Shown in pieces: positions 1-5,186 of a stretch of DNA of 5,864 nucleotides. The stretch's first letter is position 1. Each line of letters begins with the position of its first letter. The DNA is from an uncultured Oscillibacter sp. (GTDB lineage: Bacteria; Bacillota; Clostridia; Oscillospirales; Oscillospiraceae): positions 1-5,864 of the forward strand of contig CAMHBH010000124.1 of NCBI GenBank assembly GCA_946183175.1, in the 5' to 3' direction. Under the pieces are notes generated by a model. The model saw only the letters and a program-made list of their open reading frames with translations, made no database searches and was not told the origin of the DNA. A program made the translations under genes and the position numbers.

Positions 1-453
1 CACCGACACGCCGTCGGCGAACCGCGCGAAACGCCGTACCTTGATGTTTTCGCCAATAACAAGTACCATTTCCTGCTGCTGCTGGAGTACGGTCTTGTCG
101 GTGCCGTTGTACTTCGCGTTCATGAGCGCGTCGAGGTCGGCGGGGGCCTCGCTGGCGACGGTCGCCGCAACGCCCTTGACGAAATCGACGAACTTCTCGT
201 TCTTGCCGACGAAATCGGTCTCGGCGTTGACTTCCACGACTACGCCCACGCCGTCAATCACCGCGGCGTAGGCCATGCCCTCCGCCGCGATACGCCCGGC
301 TTTCTTCGCCGACGCCGCCATGCCCTTTTCGCGGAGCCATTCGACCGCCTTGTCCATGTCGCCGTCGGTCGCCGAAAGCGCCTTCTTGCAATCCATCATC
401 CCTACGCCCGTCATCTCGCGCAGGGTCTTCACGTCTGCCGCTGTGAATGCCAT
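1..453 (-). CDS. tsf: Elongation factor Ts, N-terminal part (cut by window edge)
   Basis: This is the first 151 residues of EF-Ts, the cytoplasmic guanine nucleotide exchange factor that releases GDP from EF-Tu during translation elongation. The N-terminus (MAFTAADVKTLREMTGVGMM) and the following DCKKAL and AVEWLREKG stretches form the UBA-like domain that contacts EF-Tu. The core signature EVNAETDFV lies at about residues 74-82, including the TDF residues known to insert into EF-Tu and disturb its nucleotide site. The reading frame stays open to base 1, so the remainder of the core, roughly half of a typical 280-300 residue protein, lies outside the window. The start at 453 is supported by AAGGAG at 462-467, eight bases upstream. 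It follows rpsB by 23 nt on the same strand, the usual rpsB-tsf arrangement, and has no obvious promoter of its own, so it is probably co-transcribed with rpsB. Confidence 0.97.
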   Translation of the reverse strand, partial: MAFTAADVKTLREMTGVGMMDCKKALSATDGDMDKAVEWLREKGMAASAKKAGRIAAEGMAYAAVIDGVGVVVEVNAETDFVGKNEKFVDFVKGVAATVASEAPADLDALMNAKYNGTDKTVLQQQQEMVLVIGENIKVRRFARFADGVSV

Positions 454-476
454 AGTTCCTACTCCTTACCTTATAT

Positions 477-1238
477 TCACGCTTCCGCGCTCTCCGGGAC
501 TTCCTCCCCGGCGTCCGCCGCGACTTCGGCGGCCTCTTCGGTCTGTTCGCCCTGACGGCCTTCGAGCATCGCGTTGGCCATAATCGACGAAATGAGCTTG
601 ATGGCGCGGATTGCGTCGTCGTTGCCGGGGATTACATAGTCGATTTCGTCGGGGTCGCAGTTGGTGTCGGCGATAGCCACGACGGGGATATGCAGCTTGT
701 GCGCCTCCGCAATGGCGTTGCGCTCCTTGCGGGTGTCGACGATGAACAGCGCGCCCGGAAGGGTCTTCATGTCCTTAACGCCGCCGAGGTACTTTTCGAG
801 CTTGGCAATCTCGCCGAGGTGCTTCATGACTTCCTTTTTCGGGAGCATGTCGAACGTGCCGTCCTCCTGCATGCGCTTCAACTGGTTCAGACGGTCGACG
901 CGCGTCCGCATGGTCTTGAAGTTGGTCATCATGCCGCCGAGCCAGCGCGCGTTGACGAAATACTGTCCGCAACGGGTGGCCTCCTCGCGGATGGCGTCCT
1001 GGGCCTGCTTCTTCGTGCCCACGAACAACAGCGACTGTCCGCTCTCCGACAGCTCGCGGACAAAGTTGTAGGCCTCCTCGAGCTTGCGGACGGTCTTCTG
1101 CAAATCGACAATGTAAATGCCGTTGCGCTCCGTGTAAATATACGGGGCCATTTTGGGGTTCCAGCGGCGGGTCTGGTGCCCGAAATGGACGCCCGCCTCA
1201 AGCAGGGACTTCATGGAGACAATGCTGGAATTTGCCAT
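477..1238 (-). CDS. rpsB: 30S ribosomal protein S2
   Basis: Ribosomal protein S2 belongs to the small subunit and sits on the solvent side between head and body; it is needed for S1 or initiation functions. The 253-residue product is the normal family length. Family hallmarks are visible in order: LLEAGVHFGHQTRRWNPKM near residues 12-30, the IYIVDLQKT segment, FVGTKKQAQ, the RWLGGMMTNF motif, the LPGALFIVDTRKE signature, and IPVVAIADTNCDPDEIDYVI with the PGNDDAIRAI motif. It ends in an acidic Glu/Ala-rich tail, which is common and variable in this family. The frame is open upstream to 1388, but the start at 1238 (MANSSIVSMKS) is chosen because AGGAGG at 1247-1252 lies eight bases before it and homologs begin at this point. 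It is followed by tsf after 23 nt. A promoter at 1379-1407 and a structured leader precede it, which suggests possible autogenous control by S2. Confidence 0.98.
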   Translation of the reverse strand: MANSSIVSMKSLLEAGVHFGHQTRRWNPKMAPYIYTERNGIYIVDLQKTVRKLEEAYNFVRELSESGQSLLFVGTKKQAQDAIREEATRCGQYFVNARWLGGMMTNFKTMRTRVDRLNQLKRMQEDGTFDMLPKKEVMKHLGEIAKLEKYLGGVKDMKTLPGALFIVDTRKERNAIAEAHKLHIPVVAIADTNCDPDEIDYVIPGNDDAIRAIKLISSIMANAMLEGRQGEQTEEAAEVAADAGEEVPESAEA

Positions 1239-1372
1239 GTTGGATTCCTCCTGTACTGATTTCGTTGTACCTCCGGCGGCCTCGCCCCGTCGGCTGACGC
1301 GCGCGAACAGAGAGTAACTGTCTCCCGGCTGACGCGCGCACGGGCCGGCAGTCCGCCGCCGTGTGGGATAAC
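1239..1372 (-). promoter_or_regulatory. rpsB 5' leader with direct repeat and stem potential
   Basis: About 134 nt separate the predicted transcription start (near 1372) from the rpsB start codon. The leader contains a 14-nt direct repeat, on the plus strand CGGCTGACGCGCGC at 1291-1304 and 1326-1339. In the rpsB transcript, GCGCGCG of the upstream copy can pair over seven bases with CGCGCGC at the downstream copy. This encloses a smaller hairpin, ACAG/CUGU around a UUACUCU loop (plus-strand 1308-1322). Ribosomal protein operons are often autoregulated through leader structures, and S2 is known to control rpsB-tsf in enterobacteria. A control role here is inference; I did not recognise a named Rfam class. 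Confidence 0.45.
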
Positions 1373-1378
1373 CTAGCA

Positions 1379-1407
1379 AATTTAACACGTCCGCCCGATT
1401 CTGTCAA
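1379..1407 (-). promoter_or_regulatory. Promoter of rpsB-tsf (sigma-A type)
   Basis: On the minus strand a perfect TTGACA (-35, plus positions 1402-1407) is followed by exactly 17 bases and then TAAATT (-10, positions 1379-1384). The -10 box is a 4 of 6 match and is preceded directly by TGT, an extended -10 TGn element. Transcription would start near 1372. The position just upstream of rpsB and downstream of the neighbouring operon's terminator fits a dedicated ribosomal protein promoter. Confidence 0.75.
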
Positions 1408-1431
1408 GCGTTTTTTGCGCGGAAAATTCCG

Positions 1432-1495
1432 TTGCCTGGGCAAGCGCCGTCCGTATCCGCTCAAAGGCGGACTTCGCCCCGCCGTTTCGGATACG
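1432..1495 (-). other. Folded element upstream of the rpsB promoter
   Basis: CGTATCCG (1452-1459) and CGGATACG (1488-1495) form an 8-bp perfect inverted repeat. Nested inside it, GGCGG (1466-1470) pairs with CCGCC (1479-1483), giving a two-tier stem with an internal loop. Beside it is the dyad TTGCC-TG-GGCAA (1432-1443). The element lies between the possible upstream promoter (1552-1560) and the main rpsB promoter. It would be transcribed only from the upstream one. It has no U tract, so it does not look like a terminator. Its function is unknown. Confidence 0.35.
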
Positions 1496-1551
1496 CCCGC
1501 AAAAACTCTGCTGATACAAAACAATGATTTTCAGCATAGTTTCGCATGCGG

Positions 1552-1560
1552 AGTATAGCA
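1552..1560 (-). promoter_or_regulatory. Possible second rpsB promoter (extended -10 only)
   Basis: The minus strand reads TGC-TATACT here, a TGn extended -10 with a 5 of 6 match to TATAAT. There is no recognisable -35 hexamer 16-18 bases upstream. It would produce an rpsB leader about 170 nt longer, carrying the folded element at 1432-1495. Such a short match can occur by chance. Confidence 0.3.
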
Positions 1561-1570
1561 CGGGAACGCG

Positions 1571-1591
1571 CGGAAGCGGACGCCGCTTCCG
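1571..1591. repeat. 9-bp perfect hairpin with 3-nt loop
   Basis: CGGAAGCGG (1571-1579) and CCGCTTCCG (1583-1591) are perfect inverted copies around a 3-base loop (ACG). No T run follows on either strand, so it is not a clear intrinsic terminator. It lies 13 bases past the larger terminator hairpin in the direction of importer transcription. It could act as a backup stop or a 3'-end stabiliser. Confidence 0.5.
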
Positions 1592-1604
1592 GAGGAATGG
1601 GTGT

Positions 1605-1653
1605 TTCAAGATAAAATCCGCCGCCCTGTTTGAGCGGCGGATTTTATCTTGAA
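1605..1653 (-). terminator. Terminator of the sugar importer operon (20-bp perfect stem)
   Basis: Arms at 1605-1624 and 1634-1653 are perfect 20-bp inverted copies with a 9-base loop. The inner seven pairs are GC-rich (GCGGCGG/CCGCCGC), flanked by AAAAT on one side and ATTTT on the other. Read as RNA this gives an A tract, a GC stem and a U-rich ATTTTATCTT tract, the form of a bidirectional intrinsic terminator. It begins 13 bases after the stop codon of the second permease. It would separate importer transcription from rpsB-tsf, which is read in the same direction. Confidence 0.85.
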
Positions 1654-1666
1654 TTGGCGGAACCAT

Positions 1667-2527
1667 TCAGCTCTTGACCGCGCCGGCGGTGACGCCTTCC
1701 ACAATGTAGCGTTGCAGGAAAACGTACAGCAGCAAGATAGGCAGAATCGCCAGCAACAGCGCCGCCATAATCAGGCCGATGTCGGTGGAATACGTGCCGT
1801 AAAAGACCTGCGTGGCGATAGGAATGGTATACAGTTCCTTGCGGCCCAACACCAGACTGGGAAGCAGATAGTCATTCCAGAAGGCCATCGCGTCGATGAT
1901 AGCGACTGTCGCAATGGTAGGCTTGAGGAGCGGGAAGACAATCAGCCAGTAGGTCTGCCAGCGGGAACAGCCGTCGATGTCGGCGGCCTCCTCCAGGTCC
2001 ACGGGGACGTTGGTGTGAATCGCGCCGTGGAACATGAACGTAGCCATAGACAACGAGAATCCCGTGTGCATGAAAATGAGCGTTGCGCGGTGGTTCAGAA
2101 TGCCCAATGTGCCGCCGTAGAGCGACACCAGCGGAATCATGAGCACCTGGAACGGAATCACCATGGACGCGACCATCAGCGAGAAGAGCAACGCGCAAGC
2201 CTTCCACTTATTCCGCACGATAACGAACGCCGTCATAGCGGAGAAAATGATGGTCAGAATCGTGGAAGAGATGGTAATAATGGCGGAGTTGCCGAACGAG
2301 CGCCAGAAGTTCATTTTCCGCATGGCTTCCGGGAAGTTTTTCAGCGTGAACCCGTGCGCGCCCAGGAGCGAAAGCGGGTCTGACGTAATGTCGGCTTTCG
2401 TCTTGAAGACGTTGACAATGACCATGATGAACGGGAAGACAAACGCGAAAAACATCACAATCAGGATAATGAGCATAACGGCGTGGGAAATGCGCTTGTT
2501 CCGCGCCGCGGTTTGATTGTCAGTCAT
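1667..2527 (-). CDS. Carbohydrate ABC transporter permease, MalG/CUT1 type
   Basis: This is an inner-membrane subunit (286 residues) of a sugar importer and pairs with the upstream permease to form the translocation channel. The N-terminal membrane segment covers about residues 14-41. Further hydrophobic segments lie near 80-105, 111-137, 145-168, 197-216 and 250-272, the six expected for MalG-like proteins. The EAA loop that docks the ATPase is clear: EEAADIDGCSRWQTYWLIVFPLLKP at about 179-203. WNDYL follows at 217-221, and the C-terminal RYIVEGVTAGAVKS is typical of this subfamily. The frame is open upstream to 2761, but the start at 2527 is chosen because GGAGGT (2537-2542) lies nine bases before it and its ATG overlaps the TAA of the preceding gene by one base (TAATG), indicating translational coupling. 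It is the last gene of the operon and ends 13 bases before the terminator. The sugar cannot be told from this sequence. Confidence 0.93.
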   Translation of the reverse strand: MTDNQTAARNKRISHAVMLIILIVMFFAFVFPFIMVIVNVFKTKADITSDPLSLLGAHGFTLKNFPEAMRKMNFWRSFGNSAIITISSTILTIIFSAMTAFVIVRNKWKACALLFSLMVASMVIPFQVLMIPLVSLYGGTLGILNHRATLIFMHTGFSLSMATFMFHGAIHTNVPVDLEEAADIDGCSRWQTYWLIVFPLLKPTIATVAIIDAMAFWNDYLLPSLVLGRKELYTIPIATQVFYGTYSTDIGLIMAALLLAILPILLLYVFLQRYIVEGVTAGAVKS

Positions 2528-3408
2528 TACGCCGCCACCTCCGCTTTCTTGCCAATGTAGACCTGCGTCACGCCGACGACCGCGCACACCAGGAACAGAA
2601 TCAGCGCTTCCGCCTGTCCGACGCCGTACTTCTTGTAGGTGAACGCCTGGTTGTAAACGTGCATAGCGGCCATGACCGACGTGTTGAACGGTTCGCCTTT
2701 GGTCAGGGACAGGTTCACGTCGTAGACCATGAAACAGCGCGTGATGGTCAGGAACAGGCATTGCACAAACGAGGAAGTCATCAGCGGGACGGTGACATGA
2801 AACATGGTTTGATTCGGCGTACAGCCGTCAATCTGCGCGGCCTCAATCAGGTCTTTCGGGACGCTCATAAAGCCCGCGACGTAAATCAGCATCATATACC
2901 CGGCGTACTGCCACACGGAGACGATAATCAGGCAGAGCATAGCGCCGCTGGTCGTGGCGAGCCAGGACGTGGACAGCGCGCCAATGGAAAACGCGTTGCC
3001 CAGCGCGACAAACGCCCGGTTAAAGACGAACTTCCAGACGTAGCCGAGGACAATGCCGCCGATGAGGTTCGGGATAAAGAACCCGGCGCGGAAGAAGTTC
3101 TGCCCCTTGACGCCTCTCGTCACCAGGTAGGCCAGCGCGAACGCCACGACATTGACCAGAACGACGGCAATGGCGGAATAAATGACGGTACGCCCGAGAG
3201 CCTGCCAGAAAGCGGTATCGGAGAAGGTGTCGGCGTAGTTGGAGAGGCCCACGAACGGCTTGTTTTTCGACACGCCGTCCCAGCTTGTGAACGTGAGATA
3301 GAGACCGTAGACGAAGGGGAGAATCACGACCGCCACAAACGCGAGCGTGGAGACGCCCGCGAACATCGCGTACTGCTGACACTTATAGGACAGGGTGTTT
3401 TTCTTCAT
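2527..3408 (-). CDS. Carbohydrate ABC transporter permease, MalF/UgpA-like CUT1 type
   Basis: This is the other membrane channel subunit (293 residues) of the importer, comparable to UgpA/LacF-type permeases of about 290 residues rather than the longer E. coli MalF. A membrane segment at about 13-40 is followed by the external segment SWDGVSKNKPFVGLSNY, a pattern common in this subfamily. More hydrophobic segments lie near 73-97, 107-129, 155-180, 205-225 and 265-284. The ATPase-docking EAA loop reads EAAQIDGCTPNQTMFHVTVPLM at about 189-210. The start at 3408 (MKKNTLSYK) has AAGGA at 3421-3425, with spacing slightly longer than usual at 12 bases. It lies 64 nt downstream of the binding protein gene across a strong hairpin, so its expression relative to the lipoprotein may be reduced. 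Its stop codon overlaps the next permease start by one base. Confidence 0.93.
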   Translation of the reverse strand: MKKNTLSYKCQQYAMFAGVSTLAFVAVVILPFVYGLYLTFTSWDGVSKNKPFVGLSNYADTFSDTAFWQALGRTVIYSAIAVVLVNVVAFALAYLVTRGVKGQNFFRAGFFIPNLIGGIVLGYVWKFVFNRAFVALGNAFSIGALSTSWLATTSGAMLCLIIVSVWQYAGYMMLIYVAGFMSVPKDLIEAAQIDGCTPNQTMFHVTVPLMTSSFVQCLFLTITRCFMVYDVNLSLTKGEPFNTSVMAAMHVYNQAFTYKKYGVGQAEALILFLVCAVVGVTQVYIGKKAEVAA

Positions 3409-3430
3409 AGGTCGCTCACTTCCTTTCCGG

Positions 3431-3467
3431 AAACGCTCCCCGGCGGGGAATTGCCGGGGAGGCGTTT
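3431..3467 (-). promoter_or_regulatory. Intercistronic hairpin between binding protein and permeases
   Basis: AAACGCTCCCCGGC (3431-3444) pairs with the segment at 3453-3467 over 14 base pairs, with a single bulged G at 3461 and an 8-base loop. In the transcript the stem starts five bases after the binding protein stop codon and ends five bases before the AAGGA of the first permease. The U run on the transcribed side is only three bases (GCGUUUCC), so full termination is unlikely. Partial termination or protection of the upstream mRNA end is more plausible, as is known for malE-malF type operons. On the opposite strand the stem is followed by a much better T tract, but nothing is known to be transcribed into it from that side. 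Confidence 0.7.
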
Positions 3468-3472
3468 TTGTT

Positions 3473-4768
3473 TTAGCGTTCGACGGGCGTCACGGAAGCC
3501 CAGTAGGCCTCGATGGCGGCGGCGAGCGCGGCGCGGTCCTGCTGTCCGGCCAGATACTTTTGCAGCTCCGCGCCCATCAGCGAATAATGGTCGTCGGGGA
3601 GGTAATTGTAGTTGTCAATCAGGTTTCCGGCGTCGGCGTACTCCTTCACGGACGCGCCGAGCGGGTCAAGGTTTTCGGCGGCGATATTCGAGAACGCCGG
3701 GACTAACGCGCAGTCCTCCGTAAGGAACTTGTTCCCGGCGGGGTCGAACACGAGCCAGTTCAGGAAGTCCTTGGCGGCCTGACGCTGTTCGTCGGAGGTG
3801 TATTCGGAGGAGTCGATGAAGAAGAACTTGGAGCCGCCGCCGACGAGTTTCTGGTTTGCGCCGTCGTCGAGGTTCTGCGGCACGGGCATCATGCCCAGGT
3901 TTTCGGAGTAGTCGTAGGCGTTAATCATGGACCAGTCCCAGTTACCGCCGAACATGAACGCGATTTTGCCCTCGGCGAGGTACTGTTCGGAGATTTCGCG
4001 CTCGGCGGCAATCGGGGAGGAGGCGGCGTAGTTGTACTGCTTCATCACGTCGAAGTAGTCCATCAGGGCGTTGAACTTGGCGTTGTCGGCGAGGCTTTCC
4101 GTCCCGGCGTAGAGGCCGTCGACGAACGCGAAAACGTCGTCCTGCTCCTCGTAGACTTCCGCGAGGAAGTGTCCGGCGAGCGACCAGTCCTCTTTCATTA
4201 TGCCGACGGGGGCCTCCATGCCGCCGGCTACCAGCGTATCCAGCAGGCCCTTGAAGGCGTCGAGGGTGGCGTAGTCGGCGGGGTTGAACGGTTCGCCGGT
4301 AATGGCCTCAATGGCGTCGGCGTTGTACATCAGGCCGCGCGCCTCCACGCACACCGGGAAGCCCATCACCTGGTCGCCCACGCTGACGGCGTACTGCGTA
4401 TTGGGCACCCAGTTTTCGCCGCTGAGGTCAATGGCGTGCTCCGCGCCCAGGGAGTAAACGTCCTTGGCGTCGACCATGGCGAGGGTGTAGGGGTCGTTGG
4501 AGGCGTAGCGGGTGGCCATATGCGCGGCGACCGTGTCGCTGGAGAAGTAGACTTCCACGCCGACGCCCGTCGCGGCGGAATACTCCGCGGCCATTTCCTC
4601 AAACTGCGACTGGATTTCGGATTTGGAATTGAAAATCGTGATGTTGACGGAGCCGCCGCCGTTATCGGCACTGCCGTCGGCGGTTTCTCCGCCACCGCCA
4701 CCGCCGCCGCAGGCCGCGAGGGACAGGGCCATCAGCGCCGCGAGTGCAAGAGCGACTAACTTTTTCAT
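3473..4768 (-). CDS. Extracellular sugar-binding lipoprotein (family 1 SBP) of ABC importer
   Basis: This is the substrate-binding subunit (431 residues), anchored outside the membrane by lipid. Residues 1-20 form a lipoprotein signal: MKK, a hydrophobic run, and the lipobox LAAC with Cys20 as the predicted lipid attachment site. A flexible stretch of seven glycines and a Gly/Ser/Asp-rich linker to about residue 40 follow. The mature domain starts with NITIFNSKSEIQSQFEEM, the usual first strand and helix of UgpB-like binding proteins. Later features are the GFPVCVEARGLMYNAD hinge segment near 136-151, GKIAFMFGGNWDW near 267-279 and KFFFIDSS near 314-321, all typical of the family. Aromatics such as Trp277 and Trp279 could stack on sugar rings. 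The start at 4768 has AAGGAGG (4777-4783) eight bases upstream; an in-frame ATG at 4786 is less likely because it would lack a clear site and put extra acidic residues before the signal. It is the first gene of the operon; the ligand is unknown. Confidence 0.93.
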   Translation of the reverse strand: MKKLVALALAALMALSLAACGGGGGGGETADGSADNGGGSVNITIFNSKSEIQSQFEEMAAEYSAATGVGVEVYFSSDTVAAHMATRYASNDPYTLAMVDAKDVYSLGAEHAIDLSGENWVPNTQYAVSVGDQVMGFPVCVEARGLMYNADAIEAITGEPFNPADYATLDAFKGLLDTLVAGGMEAPVGIMKEDWSLAGHFLAEVYEEQDDVFAFVDGLYAGTESLADNAKFNALMDYFDVMKQYNYAASSPIAAEREISEQYLAEGKIAFMFGGNWDWSMINAYDYSENLGMMPVPQNLDDGANQKLVGGGSKFFFIDSSEYTSDEQRQAAKDFLNWLVFDPAGNKFLTEDCALVPAFSNIAAENLDPLGASVKEYADAGNLIDNYNYLPDDHYSLMGAELQKYLAGQQDRAALAAAIEAYWASVTPVER

Positions 4769-4897
4769 GAAATCTTCCTCCTTCATGTATGGGCGTCCGG
4801 AGACAGGAAACTTTCCGGCGTCCGCGTTTCCCCGAAGCTGAGCGGTCATCATGGGCTGTCGGAAAAGCCGTGTGGAAAGGTTTCCATATCCCGTCCG
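4769..4897 (-). promoter_or_regulatory. 5' leader of the importer operon
   Basis: About 129 nt lie between the predicted start site (near 4897) and the lipoprotein start codon. The leader contains the TGGAAAGGTTTCCA dyad (4873-4886). Nearer the gene, CCGGA (4797-4801) can pair with TCCGG (4814-4818), and the same spot holds GGAAA-C-TTTCC (4806-4816), a weaker look-alike of the dyad. I recognise no riboswitch consensus. Confidence 0.4.
4873..4886. promoter_or_regulatory. Operator-like dyad in importer promoter region (O1)
   Basis: TGGAAA-GG-TTTCCA is a perfect 6-bp inverted repeat about a 2-base centre, the size and shape of LacI/GalR/CcpA-family operators. It lies about 11-24 bases downstream of the predicted importer start site, a typical place for a repressor to block transcription. 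It agrees only partly with the cre consensus of CcpA, because the centre is GG/CC instead of CG. A similar sequence occurs at 5120-5133. Confidence 0.55.
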
Positions 4898-4903
4898 GGC
4901 CGT

Positions 4904-4932
4904 AGGATAGCACAAACGCGGGCGAATGTCAA
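4904..4932 (-). promoter_or_regulatory. Promoter of the sugar importer operon
   Basis: On the minus strand a perfect TTGACA (-35, plus positions 4927-4932) is followed by exactly 17 bases and TATCCT (-10, positions 4904-4909). The -10 matches at 4 of 6 positions and is preceded by TGC, an extended -10. The start would fall near 4897. The -35 is embedded in the dyad GTCAAAC-N11-GTTTGAC (4928-4952). Confidence 0.72.
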
Positions 4933-4952
4933 ACGATTCCGCGCGGTTTGAC
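4928..4952. promoter_or_regulatory. 7-11-7 dyad over the importer -35 box
   Basis: GTCAAAC (4928-4934) and GTTTGAC (4946-4952) are perfect inverted copies separated by 11 bases. One arm overlaps the -35 hexamer of the importer promoter and the other lies just upstream. Such spaced dyads suit a dimeric regulator contacting two major grooves. Because one arm contains the -35 consensus itself, part of the symmetry may be incidental. Confidence 0.35.
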
Positions 4953-5059
4953 GGCGTGTTTTGTGCAAAATCGCGGAAAAGCCGGACAAATCGGCAGTCC
5001 GCGAAAAGAGCGTTGAGAGCGCGAATCCGGCGCGGCGCGCGACGTTTCCGGGGCTTTCC

Positions 5060-5071
5060 TGACATTTGTCA
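5060..5071. promoter_or_regulatory. TGACA-TT-TGTCA dyad in the divergent region
   Basis: A perfect 5-bp inverted repeat around two bases lies between the two divergent promoters, about 80 bases upstream of the yesL-like -10 box and about 130 upstream of the importer -35. It could be a regulator site. It is short enough to occur by chance. Confidence 0.25.
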
Positions 5072-5119
5072 CGGCGGCGTTTCGTCAAAAAAGAGAAAAA
5101 ACGTTGCGATTTTAGGATG

Positions 5120-5133
5120 TGGAAAGGATTGCA
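5120..5133. promoter_or_regulatory. Second copy of the operator-like sequence at the yesL-like promoter (O2)
   Basis: TGGAAAGGATTGCA matches the importer-side dyad (4873-4886) at 12 of 14 positions. With flanking bases, 15 of 17 agree (5118-5134 against 4871-4887), including the unbroken 10-mer TGTGGAAAGG. It overlaps the -35 position of the yesL-like promoter, so a bound protein would compete with RNA polymerase. The symmetry is less perfect than at the first copy. Confidence 0.5.
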
Positions 5134-5157
5134 TGTCTAGGGAAATTCATCTATAAT
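5129..5157 (+). promoter_or_regulatory. Promoter of the yesL-like gene
   Basis: A perfect TATAAT (-10, 5152-5157) lies 17 bases after a weak -35, TTGCAT (5129-5134), which matches the consensus mainly in TTG. Transcription would start near 5164, about 23 bases before the ATG. The -35 overlaps the O2 operator-like sequence. Confidence 0.7.
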
Positions 5158-5186
5158 GACGGATAACGCGTGGGAGGTGTCGCTGT

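Noticed and set aside
1239..1388. Upstream extension of the rpsB frame by 50 codons
   Set aside because: The extension covers the promoter and leader and has no S2 similarity; the internal start at 1238 has an excellent ribosome binding site and the usual S2 N-terminus.
1649..2383. Plus-strand open frame of 244 codons
   Set aside because: It is antisense to the second permease, very rich in Arg, His, Glu and Gln as expected from reversed hydrophobic codons, with no ribosome binding site or family resemblance.
2528..2761. Upstream extension of the second permease frame by 78 codons
   Set aside because: It is an out-of-frame reading of the first permease gene, rich in Arg and Gly with no membrane segment; the TAATG overlap and GGAGGT fix the start at 2527.
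3431..3470. Hairpin as a full operon terminator splitting lipoprotein from permeases
   Set aside because: On the transcribed strand the U run is only three bases, there is no second promoter in the gap, and binding protein plus permeases form a standard unit.
2659..3723. Plus-strand open frame of 354 codons
   Set aside because: It is antisense to the first permease, runs through the intercistronic hairpin into the lipoprotein gene, and has the same charged reverse-complement composition.
4169..4759. Plus-strand open frame of 196 codons
   Set aside because: It is antisense to the lipoprotein gene; the opposite strand has a coherent signal peptide and binding protein domain.
4786..4897. Riboswitch in the importer leader
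   Set aside because: Only a 5-bp stem and short dyads are visible; no known aptamer consensus was recognised.
4769..5065. Upstream extension of the lipoprotein frame by 99 codons
   Set aside because: It would bury the signal peptide and lipobox inside the protein and spans the promoter and operators.
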